Source: a virus
Strand: one strand, 5' to 3'
DNA length: 20,476 bases
Virus record (IMG/VR): IMGVR_UViG_3300009156_000463
Coordinates: 1-20,476 of that record
The position numbers were made by a program, and so were the translations under genes. Below the pieces are notes generated by a model. That model had not been told where the DNA came from, ran no database searches, and was given only the letters and a program-made list of their open reading frames with translations. Of this stretch, positions 1 through 6,763 are shown piece after piece (position 1 is the stretch's first letter; every line of letters begins with the position of its first letter).

Positions 1-52
1 CGAGGATGAGGGCTAGCGCCTTCATCACCAAGGCTGCGTCCGTGTTTGTCAT
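1..52 (-). CDS. partial CDS, N-terminus of unknown protein
   Basis: The reading frame starts at ATG 52-50, runs leftward and leaves the window after 17 residues (MTNTDAALVMKALALIL). The ATG overlaps the integrase stop (ATGA), and a strong ribosome site (AAGGAAGG, 7 nt before the ATG) lies within the integrase 3' end. Both argue that this is a real translationally coupled gene. The visible part is too short to identify; it is mildly hydrophobic. Its presence means the integrase is not the last gene on this side, so the attachment site must lie beyond the window. Confidence 0.6.
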   Translation of the reverse strand, partial: MTNTDAALVMKALALIL

Positions 53-1254
53 GGGTTATCCTTCCTTGTTCGCAGTGCAGCGCGAAGAGACATCACCCGC
101 GCCGTTTTCTTGGCGCCGGTCCTGCTGTAGCGCTGCGTCATACTAATATTGCTATGCGCCGCGGCGTGCCGCACGTCCTCCAGCGGAGCCACGTCGGTCG
201 CCTCGGAAATGGCACCGGCCCGGGTATCCATCTGCCATACGTCGTCAGGCACCCCCGCCGCTCGAGCTATCGGCCGCCAACGCTGGGCAAATGTCCGGTA
301 GGGCAGGCCGGTCTTCTCATCGATGATCATGGGGCCGAGCTTCTGTCCCAAATTTGTATACAAATTGGGGACGGCTAATTCTGCAATCACCATGGGCGCC
401 AACTTCAAGTCAACAACGATTTCCTTTTGTTTCTTGCTAGTTACGTGACGCAGGATCAGGTTGGCGTCAATCTCCTCCCACCGTAACCCCCTCATCCATT
501 TCTTGCCGCGGTCGTGGATGGCCGACATGCCCGGCTCGTCCATCGGCGCCCATTCCCCAACGACGTCCTTCTGCCGCAAAGTGCATTCGAATTGCAGTGC
601 CTGGGCCAAGGCAATGGACGGACGCCCGAGCTCGTGGGCCTTGGCGCGGATCGCCACCACCATCTCGGCGGTGAGCACCTTAGTGCGCGGACTGCCAGCG
701 CTAAACTTCATGCCGTTTAAGATAGCCTTGAGCCGGATCGCCTCGGGGTCTTCCAGGTAGGTCGCCCCGTAGCTAATGACGGTCCGCAGCATGGAAATGC
801 ACGAGTGCCCCTCGTGGGTGCGGCCATTGCTCCACTCCCTGTACCAGCCCAAGAAGTTCCGGGCGGTCAGTTTCTCTAGCGGCTCGGCGCCGTGCTCGAG
901 CAACTTGCGGAGCTTGCTAACGTAGTTGTTGCGGGTGTTGTACCTGATCGTCTTGAACGTCGAATCTGGGTCGGCCTGATAGTGTTCGATCAGGCTCTTG
1001 AGGGTGCCGTCAAAGGGTCGGGCCATCGGGCCGCGCCTCCACTCGTGCATTTCGGCTTGGAGCACCTGGCACCAGCTCGCGATATATTCCCGCAACTCTT
1101 GGTCGGGGTCGTCATCCACGACGGACAGCCAGCGATATTGTGGCTTGAACCCGCGCTCCTGTGCCCGCCAGGTGGCGGACCAGAAGCCTTCGGTTTTGCG
1201 GGGAGTAAGGACTAGGCCAGGCGCGTCGTCTATGCGCGGCGGTTGCCGTGTCAT
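49..1254 (-). CDS. int: tyrosine-type site-specific recombinase (phage integrase)
   Basis: This 401-aa protein would catalyse integration and, with an accessory factor, excision of the phage at an att site. Visible catalytic-core residues are Arg227 (in CTLRQKD), Lys274/275 (in VTSKKQK), Arg345 (in MDTRAGA), His367 (in AAHSNI) and the nucleophile Tyr376 (in QRYSR). The family's usual H-x-x-R box reads M342-D-T-R345, so the first His is replaced by Met, a position known to vary. The N-terminal ~190 residues fit an arm/core-binding SAM-like domain. The start ATG 1254 overlaps the stop of the excisionase-like gene by 4 nt (ATGA), so the two are probably co-translated. It is the penultimate visible gene of the leftward operon. 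Family identity is secure; the integration target is unknown. Confidence 0.95.
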   Translation of the reverse strand: MTRQPPRIDDAPGLVLTPRKTEGFWSATWRAQERGFKPQYRWLSVVDDDPDQELREYIASWCQVLQAEMHEWRRGPMARPFDGTLKSLIEHYQADPDSTFKTIRYNTRNNYVSKLRKLLEHGAEPLEKLTARNFLGWYREWSNGRTHEGHSCISMLRTVISYGATYLEDPEAIRLKAILNGMKFSAGSPRTKVLTAEMVVAIRAKAHELGRPSIALAQALQFECTLRQKDVVGEWAPMDEPGMSAIHDRGKKWMRGLRWEEIDANLILRHVTSKKQKEIVVDLKLAPMVIAELAVPNLYTNLGQKLGPMIIDEKTGLPYRTFAQRWRPIARAAGVPDDVWQMDTRAGAISEATDVAPLEDVRHAAAHSNISMTQRYSRTGAKKTARVMSLRAALRTRKDNP

Positions 1255-1547
1255 TGTTGCCTCTCCATGGCGCTCCGCGGTGGGAGAGGGCGCGGCAACC
1301 TCGCGGAGTCGAGGGGTTCGGGGATCAGCCTAGCCGCGCCTTTGGGCACCATACCATGGTCTTCCTCGAAACGGCGAATGACGGCGGGCAGGTAACGACG
1401 ATTTCCCCAGACAAGATCACGGCGGGGAAATTTGCTGCGGGGGTTGGCGTCAAGCTTCTTGAGGGCTTCCCGGCCGACGTCCTCGGGCACGCCAAGGATG
1501 CGGATCAGCTCCGCATCTGTCACCCAGAGTTTGCCAGCCTCGTTCAA
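1251..1547 (-). CDS. excisionase-like small DNA-binding protein
   Basis: This 98-aa protein lies directly upstream of the integrase and overlaps it by 4 nt. Residues 8-63 (WVTDAELIRILGVPEDV, then WGNRRYLPAVIRRFEE) look like a winged-helix/MerR-like DNA-binding fold. A short protein of this kind beside an integrase usually serves as a recombination directionality factor or integrase regulator. The proposed start is TTG 1547-1545, which overlaps the stop TGA (1546-1544) of the old methyltransferase frame (TTGA), with GAGGCG just upstream. A downstream GTG (residue 9) would shorten the HTH and is less likely. Function is inferred from position and fold impression, not from a recognised motif. 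Confidence 0.7.
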   Translation of the reverse strand: MNEAGKLWVTDAELIRILGVPEDVGREALKKLDANPRSKFPRRDLVWGNRRYLPAVIRRFEEDHGMVPKGAARLIPEPLDSARLPRPLPPRSAMERQQ

Positions 1548-1908
1548 ATCAGCGCCTCTTGTATTGGAATCGCACGGCGTTCGATTTCTGCGAACATGTC
1601 GGGCGCGCTGGCGGCAGCCTCTAGCCGGCGCTTGGCCGTCCCGGATTAACCTTGTCCCAGATAACCGAGTGAAAGAACCTGAGCCCTGAGTTGTCCATTC
1701 TATTCGCCACCCACGCGAAGGTCGGGCGCGGGCCGCCGCCGCCGCCGCAGCAGCAGCAGCAGCAGCAGCAGCAGTCCGGTTTCAGGATCCTGGCGGCCTC
1801 GGTTAGCATGGCATCCACGACGGTTCGCATAGTTGGAATGCCCGCGAGCACCTCTCGGCAGTCCCCGAGGTGGATTGTGGCCGAATTGCCTATAGTGTGA
1901 ACGGTCAT
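1544..1908 (-). pseudogene. remnant of a site-specific DNA methyltransferase with internal deletions and a frame change
   Basis: Reading from ATG 1908 (GGAG upstream), the protein begins with a methyltransferase-like start containing GDCREVLAGIP. It then jumps to AMLTEAARILKPD, a tract of 9 Cys and 5 Gly, PRPTFAWVANRM and FFHSVIWDKVNPG, and stops early at 1621. The expected D/N-PP-Y catalytic motif and its surroundings are absent. In the next frame, from about 1645 to the stop at 1546-1544, lies TAKRRLEAAASAPDMFAEI, which looks like the usual C-terminal end of such enzymes. One gene therefore seems to have lost two internal segments, the second with a frame change. The product should be inactive. 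It sits 5 nt after the 80-aa gene, and its old stop still overlaps the excisionase start. A short functional peptide cannot be excluded. Confidence 0.75.
1732..1773. repeat. triplet repeat (GCC)5(GCA)9
   Basis: On the plus strand five GCC units (1732-1746) are followed directly by nine GCA units (1747-1773). On the minus strand, in the frame of the methyltransferase remnant, they encode nine Cys and five Gly. Such tracts change length by slippage. I have an uncorroborated recollection of Cys/Gly runs at this place in intact relatives, so the tract may be ancestral rather than an expansion in the decayed gene. Confidence 0.9.
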
Positions 1909-1913
1909 TCGGT

Positions 1914-2156
1914 TTACTCCGTGCCTTCGTAGTGCCGCCGACCGGGTGCTGCGACCCAGGCCTGGGAAGACACGGAGAATAGCGTGGCCTGCGCCAATAA
2001 GTCGGCTATCTGTCGGCACAACTCATCTGCGGGCCAAGACGTGTAGCCAACTTTTCCTAGTTGATCGCGGAGCCTTTCCCAGTCATTGGCCATCATGGTG
2101 ATCGTCAGCGTGTATTCGATCGCCTCGGGCTTCTCGCACTTCAGCCGACATTTCAT
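1914..2156 (-). CDS. hypothetical protein, 80 aa
   Basis: Unrecognised small protein. It begins MKCRLKCEKPEAIEYTLTI and continues with a helical stretch (ANDWERLRDQLGKVGY, then ADELCRQIADLLAQA). The N-terminal part looks like beta strands and the rest like two helices. Its gene lies between the 63-aa gene (15-nt gap) and the methyltransferase remnant (5-nt gap), in line with the operon. No clear ribosome site precedes ATG 2156. Ordinary composition and operon position support a real gene; no function can be given. Confidence 0.65.
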   Translation of the reverse strand: MKCRLKCEKPEAIEYTLTITMMANDWERLRDQLGKVGYTSWPADELCRQIADLLAQATLFSVSSQAWVAAPGRRHYEGTE

Positions 2157-2171
2157 GTCAAGAGACTCGTC

Positions 2172-2363
2172 TTAGGGGTTTTCCGTGTTTGCGCCGTCTC
2201 GAACGCCGGCCTCATACGCAAGACGCAGCGCATCGATCATGCATTCCTGCTCGCGGGTGCCCTCGCAGTAGCCGCCATCGCGCATGAATCGTTCAAACTC
2301 TCGACGATCCAAGATGCGGGCTTTGCATCTGGCGTTGTGGTAGCGCTGCGTTGGCGTAACCAT
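2172..2363 (-). CDS. hypothetical protein, 63 aa
   Basis: Unrecognised small, charged protein (QRYHNARCKARILDRREF, then CMIDALRLAYEAGVRDGA). It is predicted to be helical, with no membrane segment or known motif. It lies in the leftward operon 12 nt downstream of the 51-aa gene. The ribosome site is weak. Real-gene status rests on tight packing and protein-like composition. Confidence 0.6.
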   Translation of the reverse strand: MVTPTQRYHNARCKARILDRREFERFMRDGGYCEGTREQECMIDALRLAYEAGVRDGANTENP

Positions 2364-2375
2364 CCAAATTCTCGT

Positions 2376-2531
2376 CTAGTTTGTGCCCTCGAACTTGGAT
2401 CTGATGAACACCAGAACCTCATCGAGCGTTGTACAGGCAAAGATCGGCACCCCGATCTCGTAGGGAGGGGTGGGACCCGGATAAACCAGAAACCCCCCTT
2501 CTACCGCCTCAACAATTTTATATTGTTTCAT
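2376..2531 (-). CDS. hypothetical protein, 51 aa
   Basis: A 51-aa frame from ATG 2531 (MKQYKIVEAVEGGFLVYPG ... PIFACTTLDEVLVFIRSKFEG). The pattern is a beta hairpin around GGFLVYP followed by an amphipathic helix (TLDEVLVFIRSKF). I associate this pattern with small phage and rhizobial proteins of unknown role that end in such a helix, but I cannot name a family. It fills a gap between two tiny membrane-protein genes and the 63-aa gene. No strong ribosome site is visible. Confidence 0.6.
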   Translation of the reverse strand: MKQYKIVEAVEGGFLVYPGPTPPYEIGVPIFACTTLDEVLVFIRSKFEGTN

Positions 2532-2575
2532 GGTTCAAACTTTCGTCGTCTCTTTGTGTTCAAACTCTGGGTTAG

Positions 2576-2671
2576 TTACAGCGGCCTGCTCGCGAAGTAG
2601 ATAACGGCCGCGGCGGCAAGACAGAGTGGTCCCCAAAACAACACGAAGACCACGAGCGGATGAACCTCCAT
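2576..2671 (-). CDS. tiny membrane protein, 31 aa
   Basis: The frame from ATG 2671 encodes 31 residues, of which about 22 (LVVFVLFWGPLCLAAAAVIY) form one transmembrane helix, ending in the positive tail FASRPL. Its ATG overlaps the stop of the preceding 31-aa frame (TGATG), a typical reinitiation junction, and GGATG/GGAG sequences lie nearby. An in-frame ATG at 2680 is an alternative start. Function unknown; small phage membrane proteins can be holin-like, exclusion or host-membrane factors, but nothing here decides. Confidence 0.6.
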   Translation of the reverse strand: MEVHPLVVFVLFWGPLCLAAAAVIYFASRPL

Positions 2672-2766
2672 CACATCCATCCGAGCTCGTCCTGAAAGGT
2701 GAAGAGGAGTCCCACGAGTAGCGGGACTCCAAAGAGCGTCACCATGAATGTGATTAGCTGGATCAT
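2671..2766 (-). CDS. tiny membrane protein, 31 aa
   Basis: ATG 2766 overlaps the stop of the coiled-coil gene (ATGA). The 31-residue product is almost entirely a hydrophobic helix (LITFMVTLFGVPLLVGLLF) with a short acidic C-terminus (QDELGWM). It is coupled by TGATG to the next tiny membrane protein, so the two are made as a pair. The proline within the helix may kink it. Function unknown. Confidence 0.65.
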   Translation of the reverse strand: MIQLITFMVTLFGVPLLVGLLFTFQDELGWM

Positions 2767-3239
2767 GGCTCGGCGGCTGGTGCTGGCGCGACGATGCCGG
2801 GCAGCAGGGTTTCGGGATCGACCGGCGGCGCCTTGTCTGGCAACGCCTTGTTGATGTCCTGCATGAGCTCGAGAAGGTTGTTGGCTAGCATCCCCGCCCG
2901 CGCCTTGGTGCCGTGGACGTCGGCACGCAACTGGTCAAGTTCTCTCCGCTGCGCGGCGATCGTCTCTTGCGCGACGTCAAGCTCGGCCTCGAGGCGACAG
3001 ACCTGCCGCTCGAGCCCGCCGACCTTCGCCGCCGCCTCTGACCGCAGCCGGTCAATCTCCTGCTGGTACTCGACCTCGGTCTGCCGATTGGCGGCCTCAA
3101 GGGCCGCAATCTGCACAGACTCGCGCGAGGCCGGGGACAGCTTGGGTGCAAACACGACGGGCGGCTGCTCAAGGTCGCGCGGCTCGTCGTGGCCGTTCGT
3201 CTTCCGGCGTCTGCCGGACAGTGTTTCGATCATTGACAT
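2763..3239 (-). CDS. coiled-coil phage protein, 158 aa
   Basis: Residues ~40-125 form a long helix with heptad-like spacing (IAALEAANRQTEVEYQQEI, then GGLERQVCRLEAELDVAQE), typical of a coiled coil. The N-terminus is basic (SGRRRKTNG) and the C-terminus is rich in Pro/Ala. The start ATG 3239 lies 3 nt after the ATPase stop with GGGAG 8 nt upstream. It immediately follows the recombination ATPase in the operon and might be a structural or regulatory partner, but no motif supports a specific role. Confidence 0.75.
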   Translation of the reverse strand: MSMIETLSGRRRKTNGHDEPRDLEQPPVVFAPKLSPASRESVQIAALEAANRQTEVEYQQEIDRLRSEAAAKVGGLERQVCRLEAELDVAQETIAAQRRELDQLRADVHGTKARAGMLANNLLELMQDINKALPDKAPPVDPETLLPGIVAPAPAAEP

Positions 3240-3242
3240 TTG

Positions 3243-4232
3243 CTACTCTCCCGCGTTGAACAATGGCGTTAGTTCAGTTTTGATAGCCCTGATCTTGGTT
3301 TTTTCCTCCGTGTTGCAGTTTTTATAGAAGTCGTCGAAAACGGTGCGGCCTCGCATGGCCGCCTCTCGTGCCATGTCCTCTACTGAAAGAGTGGCGGCGG
3401 GCGAGCCACCCAACTCACCCGCCGCCTGCTCCACCGAGGGTCGCGGGGGAGGGTCCGCTGTACCCCGCGCCCACTCGGCGAGAGCTTGGCCGGTCTGCTC
3501 GTCGAGCGGCCGGCTGTCCGCGAATATCTTTTCGAAGTGGCGCGGCAATTTAATCATTTGCCTCTCGCCCATATTCTCACTTTGCCAAGTCGGAATACCC
3601 TTGCTGTTCGGCAGCAATAGACAATTGACGGTCTGCTCGAACAGGAATTCCTCGCCGGCAATTGGCATAAAGCCTTGCGGCACGACCTCGGTCTTGCCGT
3701 TGATCTTGACGGGCTTGGCGACATTCTTGGCGCGAAAGCAGAAGATAAAGTTAGCGGTCAGCTGCAGCAGCCCGTTGATAAGATGCCGGCGGGCAGATTT
3801 GGGTTTCTGCCACGCCAGCATCTTAACGCGCTCCCGCCTCCCGAAGTCGTTTCCCGCCATGCGGTCGAGTTCTTGATCGTGCAGGTCGATCATTCCGCCA
3901 GGCCCCTCGTGCTCATGGGACATAGAGTCGACCACGACGACACCGGCGCCGGCCGCTACCTGCTGCCGGATTGCCTCGAGGTAGTCGACCGAGCCGAAGG
4001 GCGGCACAAACTGGACATGCTTGAAAGAAAACTGGTCGGCATAGTGCAGCGCCCTCTTCGCCTCGGTGTCGATGACGTGGATGTCGCCCCCCGCGACCTT
4101 CTGGATGCCGGTTGCGAGCCGCAACGCCGAGAAAGTCTTGCCGGAACCCGAAGGCCCCATGAGCCCGACGAGCAGCGGCACCCGGTCGCGGGTCGCCGGC
4201 TTGGCGACGAAAGATCGTTGCGGCGCGTTCAT
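3243..4232 (-). CDS. AAA/RecA-like ATPase, probable phage recombination protein (Sak4-like)
   Basis: A 329-aa P-loop ATPase. Walker A is G26-PSGSGKT33; the hydrophobic strand ending in Asp102 (VVVVD, then SMSHEHEG) is Walker B. The architecture, a minimal RecA-like core without helicase motifs, matches phage ATPases of the Sak4/AAA_24 type, which assist single-strand annealing recombination. The next gene upstream is a RecE-like exonuclease with a 3-nt gap, the usual partner for such a protein. Together they would resect and pair DNA ends during phage replication and recombination. The ribosome site GGGGGC precedes ATG 4232 by 6 nt. The C-terminal ~70 residues are Pro/Ala rich and of unknown use. 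The ATPase call is secure; assignment to Sak4 is an inference. Confidence 0.8.
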   Translation of the reverse strand: MNAPQRSFVAKPATRDRVPLLVGLMGPSGSGKTFSALRLATGIQKVAGGDIHVIDTEAKRALHYADQFSFKHVQFVPPFGSVDYLEAIRQQVAAGAGVVVVDSMSHEHEGPGGMIDLHDQELDRMAGNDFGRRERVKMLAWQKPKSARRHLINGLLQLTANFIFCFRAKNVAKPVKINGKTEVVPQGFMPIAGEEFLFEQTVNCLLLPNSKGIPTWQSENMGERQMIKLPRHFEKIFADSRPLDEQTGQALAEWARGTADPPPRPSVEQAAGELGGSPAATLSVEDMAREAAMRGRTVFDDFYKNCNTEEKTKIRAIKTELTPLFNAGE

Positions 4233-4235
4233 TGG

Positions 4236-5183
4236 TCAGCCCCCAGCCAGAATATTGAAGGCCGCCCGCGGGTATCCGCCGAGCGGCTCGCCCTCATCCT
4301 TGCGGCGGGCGAGTTCGTCCTCCCGCACCTCGCGGTCGAGCCATTGCCATTCGGCCCAGGTTGGAAACTCGGGCTGCAGTATTTCGGCGGGATAGCCGGG
4401 GAAGCGATCGGTGGCGAGGCACTCGGCCCACAAGTCGACCGCCCGCTGAACCATCTTGGCGCCCATCGTCAGGGCGACCTCGCCGATCTCAGCCACGTTC
4501 AGGCAATACGGCGGCTCGGCCTCCTGCACGACAAATAGGTAGCGGCGCCGGCCCGCCCGCTCGGGGTCGAGCACGCCGAGGCCGCGGTCGGCCATGGCCG
4601 CCTGTATCTGCCAGCCGGCGTTGACCATCATTCGCGGCACAGCCATGGGTGCCGCGGCGAGTTCGGTCGTCTTGTAGTCGACAACGGTCAGCCTGTCGGT
4701 CGATAGGAAGTCCAAAAGCTGACGGCACCATGTCGCGCCCTCGTTCCACATCAGCATGACCTCGGCGTCACCATGGCCGAGCAGTCCGCCAAGTCCGCGG
4801 AGCGCAAGCTGTTCGCGCGCCGCGACGACCATTTCCCCGGCGCGCTTGCGAGTCTTGAGGAGCACGGCCAGCTTCCCCATTTGCCTAGCCTCCTCGCGGG
4901 CAATTCGAGCTTCCTTAGTGCGCCAATCGTCATATGGCAGCGTGGCGATTTCCTTGCCGCGGCCAAGCAGCAAGGCGTGAGCGGTATTGCCAAGGTCGAA
5001 CTTTGTCGGATCGGCAGGCTTCCAATCGGGATTTAAGCGCGGGTGCTTATGCCAAGCGTGCAGCGGCGACCGGTCGAGCAGCATCTTGACCAGCGACTGC
5101 GTCAGGCTCGGCGCCGGACACGGGTCGCGGTAGTAGTCGTCAATCGGAAAGTTGACGTAGATGCCGGGGGCGGCGGTGGTCAC
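4236..5183 (-). CDS. PD-(D/E)XK exonuclease, RecE/exodeoxyribonuclease VIII-like (DUF3799 type)
   Basis: A 315-aa protein with the features of RecE-type nucleases: GNTAHALLLG (65-74), Asp158 in LLDFLS, the core D169-Y-K171 in VVDYKTTE, and the W-Q-I-Q-A motif at 191-195. In RecE-like enzymes these Asp/Lys residues bind the metal and cleave, resecting double-stranded DNA 5' to 3'. The proposed start is GTG 5183, which overlaps the upstream stop (GTGA) and has AGGGGG 7 nt upstream. A longer frame from ATG 5240 would overlap the upstream gene by 60 nt and adds only low-complexity residues. Paired with the downstream ATPase, it makes a recombination module. Confidence 0.85.
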   Translation of the reverse strand: MTTAAPGIYVNFPIDDYYRDPCPAPSLTQSLVKMLLDRSPLHAWHKHPRLNPDWKPADPTKFDLGNTAHALLLGRGKEIATLPYDDWRTKEARIAREEARQMGKLAVLLKTRKRAGEMVVAAREQLALRGLGGLLGHGDAEVMLMWNEGATWCRQLLDFLSTDRLTVVDYKTTELAAAPMAVPRMMVNAGWQIQAAMADRGLGVLDPERAGRRRYLFVVQEAEPPYCLNVAEIGEVALTMGAKMVQRAVDLWAECLATDRFPGYPAEILQPEFPTWAEWQWLDREVREDELARRKDEGEPLGGYPRAAFNILAGG

Positions 5184-5761
5184 GCTGCTGCCCCCTGCGC
5201 TGTTTTTGCCGCCGACTGGTGCGCTTTCAGGTAGTTCCAAAGTCGCAACTCGTTTCCCTTTCGAGGTTTGCGTTCCTCGCCGCTAGTGCCACGGGTCCTG
5301 CTCGGGCGATTGGTCTTTCCGGTGCGCGGATTTTTTCCCCTCTTGATTGGGTATAGCGTAACCTTAATTGGCCCACTCTTTCGAATCCGTCCGAGCAGTT
5401 TTTGCAGCGCAGATCGACCGCCATCAAAGAGCGCCTCGACTGTGTCGTAGTGAGCATAGCAGTAGCAAATAGCGACCCCATTCCTCTGGCGACCCGCACT
5501 CAGAAACACCCGGGAGTGCCACCAATCGACTAACGCCGAAACCTCATGATCAAACAGTTTCTTGTGCTTTGGGCGGCACACACAAACAGCGCCGGCACAG
5601 TTTTGTCCGTCAGCAAACCCATCTCGCCGGATGGCCTCGACAAGGTCGCCCTCTTCGACTTCGATCTCCACCTTTCTTCGCGGGTGTTTGACGAGTGCCT
5701 TCACTTCGAACTTAGTTCCGTCGGGCATAATCCGACGAAAAGTGTGGTAGTATCTTTTCAT
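5180..5761 (-). CDS. hypothetical protein, 193 aa
   Basis: Not recognised. The N-terminal half has a beta-rich look (YYHTFRRIMPDGTKFEVKAL) and a Cys cluster (GQNCAGAVCVCRPKH) that could bind metal. The C-terminal third is very basic (KRGKNPRTGKTNRPSRTRG), suggesting nucleic-acid binding. Start choice: GGGAG at 5772-5768 abuts ATG 5767 but lies a proper 6 nt before ATG 5761, so 5761 is preferred. ATG 5767 overlaps the upstream stop (ATGA). It directly precedes the exonuclease, so a role in DNA metabolism is plausible but unproven. Confidence 0.7.
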   Translation of the reverse strand: MKRYYHTFRRIMPDGTKFEVKALVKHPRRKVEIEVEEGDLVEAIRRDGFADGQNCAGAVCVCRPKHKKLFDHEVSALVDWWHSRVFLSAGRQRNGVAICYCYAHYDTVEALFDGGRSALQKLLGRIRKSGPIKVTLYPIKRGKNPRTGKTNRPSRTRGTSGEERKPRKGNELRLWNYLKAHQSAAKTAQGAAA

Positions 5762-5763
5762 AA

Positions 5764-6240
5764 TCATCTCCCATCTAGTTTGTTTGCAAGTTGAGTCCAC
5801 GCCTCGGCAGTTTGCCTACATGCGCGCCGGATTTCGGCATCAACCGGTCCCTCATAGTTCGCAAGCTCCTCTCGCGCGATTCGTGTTGCCGCGTGACAGT
5901 TCATTAAAATAGCCGACCGCTGGTTCGATTTTGCGATATGGCGCGGAAAGCTTACGCTTATGTCGGGGTCTTCTGCCGCCCGATCCTTGGCCCACGCCGC
6001 AATGTGGTTTCTATTTTTTTCTTCAACATTTTCAACGTCTGCGTTGCCAACAACTGCGGCCCTTTTTGCCTTAATGCGCTGTCTTTCGCGCTCATTCCGA
6101 TCTGCATGTCTCGCTGCCGCGACTTGGAGTGCCTGCATCCGGGCGGTTGAATTACAGCCACAGGACTTGTGGTCCTCCCCACCACACGTATCGCAAACCC
6201 ATATCTGGGCCGCGCGGACTATCTGTGCGGGCTCCAGCAT
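5764..6240 (-). CDS. hypothetical protein with N-terminal Cys motif, 158 aa
   Basis: Residues ~15-30 carry WVCDTCGGEDHKSCGCNS, a CxxC...CxC arrangement with a His that could form a zinc knuckle. Then comes a long charged helix (ADRNERERQRIKAKRAAV) and a second helical region up to the C-terminus. ATG 6240 overlaps the stop of the upstream tiny membrane gene (TGATG); a GTG at 6243 is an alternative start. The family is not recognised. Related short Cys proteins occur in phage early operons. Confidence 0.65.
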   Translation of the reverse strand: MLEPAQIVRAAQIWVCDTCGGEDHKSCGCNSTARMQALQVAAARHADRNERERQRIKAKRAAVVGNADVENVEEKNRNHIAAWAKDRAAEDPDISVSFPRHIAKSNQRSAILMNCHAATRIAREELANYEGPVDAEIRRACRQTAEAWTQLANKLDGR

Positions 6241-6335
6241 CACTGTGCCGCCAACAAAAGGGCCATCCCCACCACTACAAACCCTATTGCAAAGCCGGTC
6301 ATATAGAGGAGCGCGTTAGCGTGGGTGGTCGTCAT
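6240..6335 (-). CDS. tiny membrane protein, 31 aa
   Basis: ATG 6335 has an excellent ribosome site (AAGGAG, 8 nt upstream). The 31-aa product begins MTTTHANALLY and then has a single membrane helix (GFAIGFVVVGMALLLAA). It ends on TGATG with the next gene and starts inside the 3' end of the 43-aa membrane gene. The perfect Shine-Dalgarno sequence makes it one of the best supported small genes of the window. Function unknown. Confidence 0.75.
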   Translation of the reverse strand: MTTTHANALLYMTGFAIGFVVVGMALLLAAQ

Positions 6336-6447
6336 TGGGTCGTCTCCTTGGAAACATGGTGGAAAGCAGAGCAACTGCGGTGATTACACCTGCGCCCGAG
6401 CAGGCGATCAGCGCCAGCAGCAGCAGGTTGGCTACGGGGTCATGCAT
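6316..6447 (-). CDS. small membrane protein, 43 aa
   Basis: ATG 6447 is preceded by AGGAGG with good spacing. The product (MHDPVANLLLLALIACSGAG, then VITAVALLSTMF) has one long hydrophobic helix of about 25 residues and a very basic, hydrophilic tail (PRRRPNDDHPR), predicting an N-out/C-in single-pass protein. The internal Cys16 could suggest a lipobox, but the preceding residues (ALIAC) lack a positive N-region. It overlaps the upstream 86-aa gene by 16 nt and the next tiny membrane gene by 20 nt. Confidence 0.7.
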   Translation of the reverse strand: MHDPVANLLLLALIACSGAGVITAVALLSTMFPRRRPNDDHPR

Positions 6448-6692
6448 GGGTGGTTTTCCTCCTGCTCGCGGTGAAGGCGGTCGGCCAGATGTGCGATTGT
6501 GAGGAAGTAGTCGTAGGCGGTCGGCGGGTCTTTCAGCGCGGACAAGTCACCGCGCACGAACCGCGTATACAGCTGTTCCCAGGTGTCGAGTTCCCGCGCC
6601 AAAAACCGGGAACGCTCGCTGTGACCGGGCAGCGCGGCAAGGTGAGCGTCGAGCCTGGCCACGTACCGGGTAGTCCGATCTGGCTCGTCCAT
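6432..6692 (-). CDS. hypothetical protein, 86 aa; first gene of leftward operon
   Basis: ATG 6692 has GGAGG 6 nt upstream and lies about 30 nt downstream of the proposed leftward promoter, making it the first gene of the operon. The protein is helical and charged (RYVARLDAHLAALPGHSER, then FLARELDTWEQLYTRFVRG). No motif is recognised. Its position is that of a phage delayed-early or host-takeover protein, but that is only positional inference. Confidence 0.75.
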   Translation of the reverse strand: MDEPDRTTRYVARLDAHLAALPGHSERSRFLARELDTWEQLYTRFVRGDLSALKDPPTAYDYFLTIAHLADRLHREQEENHPCMTP

Positions 6693-6723
6693 TTTTACCC
6701 TCCACCAACCGAACGATGGAGGG

Positions 6724-6753
6724 CTTATCGCATAGGTACTATTACCGCGTCAA
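6724..6753 (-). promoter_or_regulatory. leftward early promoter with internal operator
   Basis: On the minus strand the -35 is TTGACG (6753-6748) and the -10 GATAAG (6729-6724), 18 nt apart. The spacer contains GGTACTATTACC (6735-6746), with inverted GGTA/TACC arms. The layout matches the rightward promoter at 7171-7200. A repressor bound in the spacer would block RNA polymerase. The -10 is imperfect, so promoter strength is uncertain. Confidence 0.6.
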
Positions 6754-6763
6754 GCGGTTTTTT

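Noticed and set aside
1-1254. attL/attP site next to the integrase
   Set aside because: No tRNA end or direct repeat is visible, and another phage gene begins past the integrase, so the site is outside the window.
3675-4538. 287-codon open frame on the plus strand
   Set aside because: It lies opposite the recombination ATPase and the exonuclease, whose motifs are intact, and shows no domain of its own.
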